DNA from: Streblospio benedicti
Lineage: Eukaryota > Annelida > Polychaeta > Spionida > Spionidae
DNA length: 64,000 nucleotides
Assembly: GCA_019095985.1 (NCBI GenBank)
Contig: CM032666.1
Coordinates: 42,313,956-42,377,955 of the forward strand
Direction: 5' to 3'
The position numbers were made by a program, and so were the translations under genes. Of this stretch, positions 44,861-64,000 are shown one piece after another (positions within the stretch are counted from its first letter, which is position 1; every line of letters begins with the position of its first letter). The notes under the pieces were generated by a model. That model saw nothing but the letters and a program-made list of their open reading frames with translations. It searched no databases and was not told the origin of the DNA.

Positions 44861-45371
44861 AGTCTAGACTATATGTTTTCCAATTCAAAATAAAAATGAC
44901 AAATTAACATTTATTACAGGGATAAATAGTCTATGGGGATACCTGAGACGCAGTATTTTACATACACTTTCAGCTGCTCTATAATTTTGATACGGATTTA
45001 CACTGGGTATTATGACACAAAAATTACTTTCCACAACTCAAGGTTTTAAGCTATTAAAATAATGTATTGTTTTTGTTCATTCCAGATCTATGTGTATTAA
45101 TGCAGTAATGTCACGTAGCTCATAAAACAGACAACATTTCATATGTCATGATTTTCATAGGATATATATTGTTAGTAGCATATAGATATTAGATCTATCG
45201 TTATGAATTGTGTGGATTCAATTTGTATACAATATTCTACACGCATATAATAGTGCACGATGTAAACAGTTGTCATACTGAATGTCTAGATTATGGTTTT
45301 GTGTCCGCCAAATGCAGGATCAGCCCAGGCTACATTCACACCAGGTTATTGGCATTCTTGTCAATTATTAA

Positions 45372-45526
45372 GGTTCACTTGCCTGACCTGTACCTATTTA
45401 ACATGTAGGTACCACGGAACAGTGGGCAACTGATTAGGGATGCGTTTGCTCAACACCCATCACCAGACCCGACTGAGAATCGAGCCCACGACCTTCTGAT
45501 AACGAGTCCAATTCCAATCGCCAGTC
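45372..45526 (-). mobile_element. tRNA-derived SINE
   Basis: The minus strand reads GGACTCGTTATCAGAAGG, a B-box-like GGGCTCGATTCTC, a GGTGTTGAGCAAAC block, GTGGTACCTACATGTTAAAT and TACAGGTCAGGCAAGTGAAC. The same order occurs on the plus strand at 61631-61795, which also keeps a clear A-box. Confidence 0.75.
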
Positions 45527-47013
45527 TTATATATGGTATAATATGTCCTCTATTTTGTTCCAAGGAAAACAATTCAATATTTTTTTTCCAATGAGTTTTC
45601 CATTTACCATAGTGTTATTACACATGTATACAAATTTAAATTACTTTTACAAAACACAGAAAAAATACTGTGGCCGGTTTTATGCAATGCTTATTCACAT
45701 CAAAACATGAGCAAATAAACAATGTACATATGAATTTTGGCATGTACGCACAGGCTATATTCGTCTTTCTAAAGAGCCTGGGCAGAAATAGTTCTACATG
45801 ATGAGATTCATTTTCATTATTTTTAATCAAAGAAACGTATATATGGCGAATCTTCTCCAATCCCTCCCCTTGCATTGAAAAAACACGACGATTATATGTC
45901 TACAAAGGAAAGGAACTAGAATTCTAAAAGGCGAGCCATTACACAAATGACACAAAAGCTTGTGATGTCTTAAAATCTAAATTGTTCAGCATGTTCTTTT
46001 GGAATGATACAATGTACCCTTAAGTAACCTCTTATTATCTGCCAAGATCATGTGGGCGAATCCAGAAGACTAATCAATGTCCAGCAGATGTCGTTTTCTC
46101 ACCACTGACAGGCAGAATAATCCTATATCACGGACCGGGATCATCAATAAACGATGCGAGAGCCCGTCGGCCCAGCAACCGACAGCATGTATTTCACCCC
46201 TCGTGAGTAAGCTAAAATATTTTTAAATGTTTATGTTTGGAATATTAAATGCATCGTTATTTATTCACAGTTATCTTCAAGATGGTTTATTAGGTACTCT
46301 CCCACCATCATGTTCTGTGATCATCTTAAACATAAACTTAAAATCTCACCGTGCATATCTTTCCAAATGGATTAACAGCGCAAACTAGTATCTCATTAGA
46401 GTCTACTGACTGAAGTTTTCATTTGAAAGGTATGCGTTCGATGGGTTTGTTATGGCAATTGCATGAATTTTCGAGCAATAATGGTATCTCATGTGCTAGG
46501 CAAAGAGCTGTCTACAAAAATAACCCTGTGTATGTTTAGAACACGTCAAAAGATCAACCCATAACCGTGGCAGCTGAAAGCACTACATACAGGGAAACAA
46601 CTAACTTTGAAGAAAAGCTTGTCAAGTACATCCGAGCAGAGCAAATGTTACAATATGCTTACGTGCACTTGACTATCTTTGTACCCGACATAATTTACTA
46701 AAGCTCACATTATGCAGGTATGCAGGCCTATTGTCTGCCGCAAGGATATGTTTATTTCTGGCGTTGAACTGGCGTGGTTTGCTTATAGCGGGCTACGCGA
46801 TAGACCACCAACCATAAGTAGTCAGAAATGCGAATGCAATTTATAAGTTTCTTCCACGTACGCTCTGTAAACAATGGCTGTACTGGGGATGCGGCACCGT
46901 AGCGGTAGTTGTGTCCAGTCACATAGTTCTCCTACCCGTTGGCATCATATGACGGCGAAACATCAGTAAATTTAGTGGTGGCAATGCACCGACCGCTGTT
47001 TCATAGCAACTTA
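45527..47013. other. Intergenic, no gene seen
   Basis: The frame at 45636-45875 (minus) has no recognised domain. Nothing else stands out. Confidence 0.5.
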
Positions 47014-49726
47014 GGGACTGCCCATTATTTATTGCCGGGGGGAGTGTGAGGATTTCGTCAGATGTTCATGTACAAAATTCATGACCCCCCCCCCTTATTT
47101 TTATTTACAATAAAAAGGCAACTACCCCTATTTTTTTCATGTACAAAATAGGGGACCCCCCCTTATCAGATGTTTTTTTTGCCACGATTATATTATATAA
47201 ATTAGTAGAGAAACTGCTCACGCTATGGGCAGTTTTCTGAACCGTCCCACTTTCTATGTAATTTCTTATATAAGTAATGAATACATATATGCTATTTTAA
47301 CAGATAATTAAAGTATAATTCATGTTCTATCCTTTATCGATAATTCAGTACTAAATTCGTCCAAGTATTATATTTAAAAAATATATATATTTTGATGATC
47401 ATTTCCACCTGTACAGGTTCGACATACGAAATATTGCTCACATTATGGGAAGTTCACGAGATGTAGTTGTGACTACGGTAAAATGTCTCCCCGATTGCAA
47501 ACACCACATATAGGGTGTTCCATAATAATGTTTTTTCGTAGCACCTTTTACGGCACTTCTCAAAAGTTGACCCCATGGTCATAGATCATGCTGATTTTTT
47601 TTTAGAATGTTTTACACTCCTATAAACCGTCCTTTTTTTTTTGATTGAATTTTCAACCTTGGGACCCGTCGAACGTCCATATGTATAAAAGTTCAAAATT
47701 GTCCTACAATGTTTATTTTCGATTCAAATGATAGATAGAGATTCACAGATCAATGTTTATAAAATAACTAATACTTTTTAAACAATATTTTATTGTCTAA
47801 TGGAGTATTGAACATTATGCCTCAGAAGGATATAATGTACATTGTACCTTATAAATGCCTCTTCGTGGACCACTGTGAACCACGTACAGTGCAGTAGACT
47901 TTCATTTTTTTAGTTTATGACATGGTCTACCTCTTAGGTGTGACACATTGTGATAGCATGGGTATTTTAAGGCGATTATGACAAAGTTTGAATGTGTTCA
48001 TTGACTTATTGTGTTGATAGAGTTACAATAATTATGATTCATTAGATATAACATACATACATACATACATAACATGCACGGAAACAATTAAATTATGAAA
48101 AGAGACAATAATATTGAGTTGACGTGAGAAACTTATCATTTTGTGATATGTTGAAACATAAAATTATAATGAAATTTTTACTTAAAAAGCTACCTATTGT
48201 TTGTATAGAATTGATTGTCAGCTGGATTTGTAGAGTAAAGGTTGCCAGAAGACTGTGGGTGCCAGAGTCTCATAAAGATCAGAGACAATGTGGATGTTCT
48301 CCTGATCAACAATAATTAGATGTTATATCTATGTAATTCAAATCAAATCAAAATATATCCGAATGCTGAATAATGGATATAGGCTGAATCAGACATCAGA
48401 AGATGTTGTGAAGGATCAGATTTACTAAGTATAGAGCACATTGACTTAATCAACTGCCAAGCACATATATATGGACCCGATTGTGGTCTAGATCTAGATG
48501 CCATAATTGAGAACTAATGTAGAAGTCTGAAAATAAACTAGAGTAGAATAGTATAAAGCCACACAGTTAGTTCAAAATGACCTGCTTTGTTAATATGTAT
48601 GTTATTAATAATCTAATATGCATAATGAATTTTTAATGCTTTTCTCCAGACTTACTGAGCTAAAAAGATTGAGAATTATCACAATATTCATATGCTGAAC
48701 TTTACTTAGCAACACAAATAGCTTTGAAAGTTGCTACTGTCAAATCAATATTGTAATCTCTTCATAATTCAGTCATTTTTGTGTGATTTCCTTATATGCG
48801 AGACATCATAATAATCATAGATCTAACTATTAACAAAATCAAATCTTCTTGTAATCTCCTTGCAATACTCATGCTGTCACAATGTGTCACACCAAAAAGG
48901 TAGACCATGTCATAAACGAAAAAAAGAAAGTCTACTGCACTGTACGTGGTTCACAGTGCTCCACGAAGAGGCATTTTTACGGTATTTCCTTCCAAGGCAT
49001 AATAGTCAATACTCCATTAGACAATGAAATATTGTTTAAAAAGTATTAGTTGTTTTATAAACATTGATTTGTGAATCATTATCTATCATTTGAACCAAAG
49101 ATAAACATTGTAGAGCAATTTTGAATTTTTACACATAGGACGTTCGAAGGGTCCGAAGTTTGAAAATTCAATTAAAAAAAATGGCGGTTTAAACAAGTGC
49201 AAATAATTCTAAAAAAATCAGCATGATCTATGACCATGGTGTCAACTTTTGTGAAGTGCCGTAAAAGGTGCTACGAAAAAAACATTATTATGGAACACCC
49301 TAACCACATGCCAGTTTGCCTGAATTATAGTTACTAATGTTCATGGGCAAATATGTATATCAAAACTTATTTTTTTCATTAAGTAAACATACAGCCAATT
49401 TATCTTTAGATGCTTATCAATGCTTATCTCTGACTATGTATTGTTATTACGTCTAACGTGTGCGTTCCCTTGGAGATGTACGTAATAATCAACCCTACGA
49501 TGGATGTGCCCATAACGTGAGCATTGCTCATAACGTGAGCACTTACTCATGAAATGAAGGTAAAATGAAAAAAAAATCGTTAATATTACAATGGCACAAA
49601 ATAGACAACCCCCCTCTTGTACTTGGTACAAAATTGATGACCCCCCCCCCTAAAATATCTGTACAAAAAAAGAGAACCCCCCTGGATTTCCTCAGACCCC
49701 CCCTGACTTAAATAATGAGCACTCCC
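47014..49726. mobile_element. TTA-flanked Harbinger-like element, host of a nested foldback element
   Basis: Left end GGGACTGCCCATTATTTA and inverted right end GGGAGTGCTCATTATTTA; TTA on both sides (47011-47013, 49727-49729). Similarity of the two ends continues for about 50 bp (G-rich, then TGAGGA-AT). The arms also carry C9-C10 tracts (47091, 49640). Without the nested unit it is about 920 bp and has no coding frame. The TTA target and GGG ends fit PIF/Harbinger. Confidence 0.65.
47510..49302. mobile_element. 1.8-kb foldback DNA element with about 450-bp inverted arms
   Basis: The arms run from 47510 to about 47960 and from about 48870 to 49302 and are near-complementary along their length, starting TAGGGTGTTCCATAATAATG. 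Weaker similarity continues inward. An exact 7-bp target duplication ACCACAT is present (47503-47509, 49303-49309). The centre (about 48040-48790) has a weak 63-codon frame (48124-48315) with no recognised domain, and a (CATA)n run near 48052. The element is nested in the TTA-flanked element. Confidence 0.8.
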
Positions 49727-49729
49727 TTA

Positions 49730-50179
49730 TAGTGCGGTAGAAAATAACAGTTCTATATGTAATTGATCGGTTACATAAGAGCCATTGCACATGTTGCGGT
49801 TTTATCACATAAAAATTTGAAGCGTCTGTGGTAGTGAACCAATTTCACCGTACTGTGCAAGCTGAACCACAGCGCAGGGATGCACAAACCCCATCACTAC
49901 ACGGATTCAATGTTTATCATATTAGACGTAGTATACGTACCCACAACCTCTCACAATGCCAGAGCCCATGTCGTATATTGCGAACAAGTTAAATGCTGTT
50001 TGCATTGTGATAGCATTAAAATATTCTGATGACTGGTTCTATATGCCCTTTTCAGTGACTAAAGAACACGCAATATTCCTATTCACGTTGTTACATATCC
50101 ATTTATAAGGCCTTATAGATTGAAATAAATAATAATTTATAACTTGTTTGCCTTCAAGCTATAGTTCTTTTGAAATTAA
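49730..50179. other. Intergenic, no gene seen
   Basis: AT-rich, nothing recognised. Confidence 0.5.
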
Positions 50180-50552
50180 GGAGACTTGCTGGAGATAAAA
50201 AAGAATTTGGAGGGAAAAAAATTCTTAAAATGTTCTTGCTTTTTATTTTAGTATAAAAGTACATTCATTTCCCTTTTTAAAAATGTATAACACTTTAAAG
50301 GTTGCGGGAATGGAATTTAGTTTATGGACCATACAAAAGATCATACAAATACAATGAAAAATTCAGTCAATGTTATTTTTTTCTGTACCGAAATTGTATA
50401 CATGATCTTTTGCATGGTCCATAAATCAAAATCTATTCCCGAAACCCCTAAAGTGCTATACATTTTTATAAAGGGAAATGCTGGTACTTTTATACTAAAA
50501 TAAAAAAAACAAGCACATTTTAAGATTTTTTTTTTATCTCCAGCAAGTCTCA
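50180..50552. mobile_element. 373-bp TTAA-flanked foldback MITE
   Basis: The left arm (GAGACTTGCTGGAGATAAAA from 50181) and right arm are complementary over about 165 bp with a short centre at 50346-50394. TTAA occurs at both edges (50176-50179, 50553-50556). TTAA targets are used by piggyBac and Kolobok elements; which one applies is not decided. Confidence 0.75.
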
Positions 50553-52207
50553 TTAAGAAAAGTAAAAACTCTTCAATCATGAAATATATATACCACACAG
50601 GTAGTCATAAAAATATATATATATACCACACAAGTAGTAAATTTCAGTACGTACAGACAATGTTATAGTAAGCGAAAATATTCTAATCAAACAAATTGCA
50701 CTCCAAAATACGGCATTTTACCCAGGGAATGCTTTGACCTATGCCCTTTCGTCCCACTTGTTAAAGTCGAGGCTCTACACATTTGAACGAACTTCTAAGA
50801 AACAAGCAATATTGGATACAATATAATGCCATTCTCTAATATAATAATTTGTGGTAAATCCATTCTTTTTACAAAACTTACTGACTAAATGTTTCGGAAC
50901 AAGTCCATCCAGACAGTCTTCATCAGAGCCCACCTAGGTAGAGTACACAAACTTAATGTATCATCTCTAACTTAGTGAGATCCAATGAATTTATTGCAAT
51001 TGAGATTCATGGATATCAATATTAGTATATTTCTATACATTCAAATCATTTGGTGATCCATGAAAAAAAGACAACAAGCCACCAAAGTTATCAATCGTCA
51101 TAGCTAAAAACTGTTGGGTGCGAATTAAAGGGAACGTAATAGTTCTTTTTGCATACGGGATGCCATATGTTAACAAGTCCATTATTGACTTGGTGGTGAA
51201 GAGTTTGTATATTCACATTGCTCTAAACAACCGCACAGATGGGTTTTATTAGCTTTTCATCAAACCATTAATGACCCGGTGATCAATAGTTTGAAACAAA
51301 AACAAATTACTGACAATGTTATGACTCAATGTCAGAACAAATTTGGAGGACATCCTTTGAGGGATTATTCTTTTAGCGGCGCAATATCAATTGGAATCAT
51401 TGGTCATATCAATCATCGATATTATGTAAAAGTTTTATTGAAACAAAAATCAATGATATTTAAAACAGTTACGTAGAAATATAGCATACTCAAATAATAA
51501 TTTACCCCCAGTTTCGTCAAAAAATAAAGGGAAAAAAATGTTGAATTCTTGCCACATGACTTACCAACAGCACTTTCTTGTTTGCAGTTGGCATCCCATT
51601 CAAACATTAGTATGAGAAGACTAGGGCAAGTATAAAGCAGATAGTGTTTGTGCTATAAGGGTGGAAAGGAAACTTGCATTTTAAACACGATATGCAAATA
51701 TTGTGCAATAAAAACGACGTCATTAATTTTGCTGCATTCTAGATACGTTAATTGCTATATGGACGACAAGATGTGATATGACTAAAGGTAATATTACGAT
51801 GGATACATGACATAAGCAATAGTTGGAATATGAAAAATGAATATTTAAGTAGGATAGAATTGTTAGAATGTTATTGACAATATAAGCAAACTGCAGGGAA
51901 TAGATTATCCAAGGGAATATAATTATATCTAAAAGCAAAGAATAGCTTTCCGTTATCATAGTTTTTAAAGATTAACACGTGTTACATAATACGACAGGGC
52001 TCTTTTTCCCAATGAAATATCAGTCGTAGGAAATATTTACCCAAGAGGATTGAGGCGCTGAGGATCTTTATGTTTTTTTTTAAAGAAATATGTATGTCAT
52101 ATAACTTTCCAAAAATACCTATAGATATCAATGTCTCAGTGTCTATTTTAAGGATATCTACCGCATAAGCAGTGATTTTTGATGTGCATCAATATTTATC
52201 TATCAGT
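50553..52207. other. Intergenic, upstream of the otoferlin-like gene
   Basis: No supported gene; the frames at 51279-51476 and 51723-51959 show no domain. The promoter of the gene at 52208 should be here, but no TATA or other element is convincing. Confidence 0.5.
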
Positions 52208-63923
<11,716 letters not shown>

Positions 63924-64000
63924 GTAATACATATCAACAATATGGTATTGGAGGAAACAGTAAGCATAAGTGTAAATTATGTGTTACTTATTTGCAACAA

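Noticed and set aside
44158-44862. Three overlapping open frames as possible basic proteins
   Set aside because: They follow the short-period CpG-rich filling of the element and show no domain.
48124-48315. 63-codon frame in the centre of the foldback element, possible transposase remnant
   Set aside because: No transposase motif is seen and the composition is AT-driven.
50870-50950. Hammerhead-ribozyme-like order CTGATGA...CGAAAC on the minus strand
   Set aside because: The segment between the two boxes does not form a convincing stem II, so a ribozyme is not supported; this order is also common in repeat ends.

Overview
The window is AT-rich animal DNA with introns, from an invertebrate. 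It carries GT-AG spliced host genes, an otoferlin-type ferlin, a GPR45/GPR63-type receptor, and a dense mix of Ty3/Gypsy copies, LINEs, tRNA-derived SINEs and many short inverted-repeat DNA elements. I infer a marine deuterostome or lophotrochozoan; the sequence alone does not settle the phylum. Nothing looks bacterial: no operons and no CRISPR.

Layout. 1-9256 is a Gypsy graveyard: a broken minus-strand copy (A) cut by the window edge and holding a 412-bp MITE, then a younger minus-strand copy (B) with one long pol frame, itself invaded by a plus-strand 5'-truncated Gypsy fragment (C) flanked by 188-bp direct duplications. 9257-14244 is intergenic with repeats. A small two-exon gene for a CARD-like death-fold protein lies at 14245-14733. 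15050-19170 holds two LINE remnants of different families, followed by a (CA)n tract. Host genes then resume: a coiled-coil protein (19498-20436), a spliced Ser/Gln/Pro/Tyr-rich protein (22910-24542) and a four-exon class A GPCR (26581-28678) whose residue at the near-invariant D2.50 position is His.

29552-33160 is the most unusual mobile unit. It is a TA-flanked DNA element with about 600-bp inverted ends built from roughly 160-bp tandem modules, each with a YY1-like CAAGATGGC core. Its minus strand codes for pieces of a large uncharacterised protein ending in a tesmin/TSO1-like cysteine (CXC) motif. 36312-38165 is a three-exon minus-strand gene for a probable single-pass membrane protein. 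38166-52207 has no gene I can support, but holds several non-autonomous DNA elements (one with CpG-rich short-period filling, one foldback nested inside another element, one TTAA-flanked) and SINEs.

52208-63923 is the 5' part of an otoferlin-like gene: 16 exons, 569 codons, in phase throughout, covering C2A, C2B, FerI and C2C and running off the right edge. Its tenth intron contains a 3.2-kb insertion with about 130-bp inverted ends, ending 20 bp before exon 11 and apparently supplying that exon's branch-point consensus. The host genes have no evident joint pathway; the otoferlin gene (Ca-dependent vesicle fusion) and the GPCR are independent genes.
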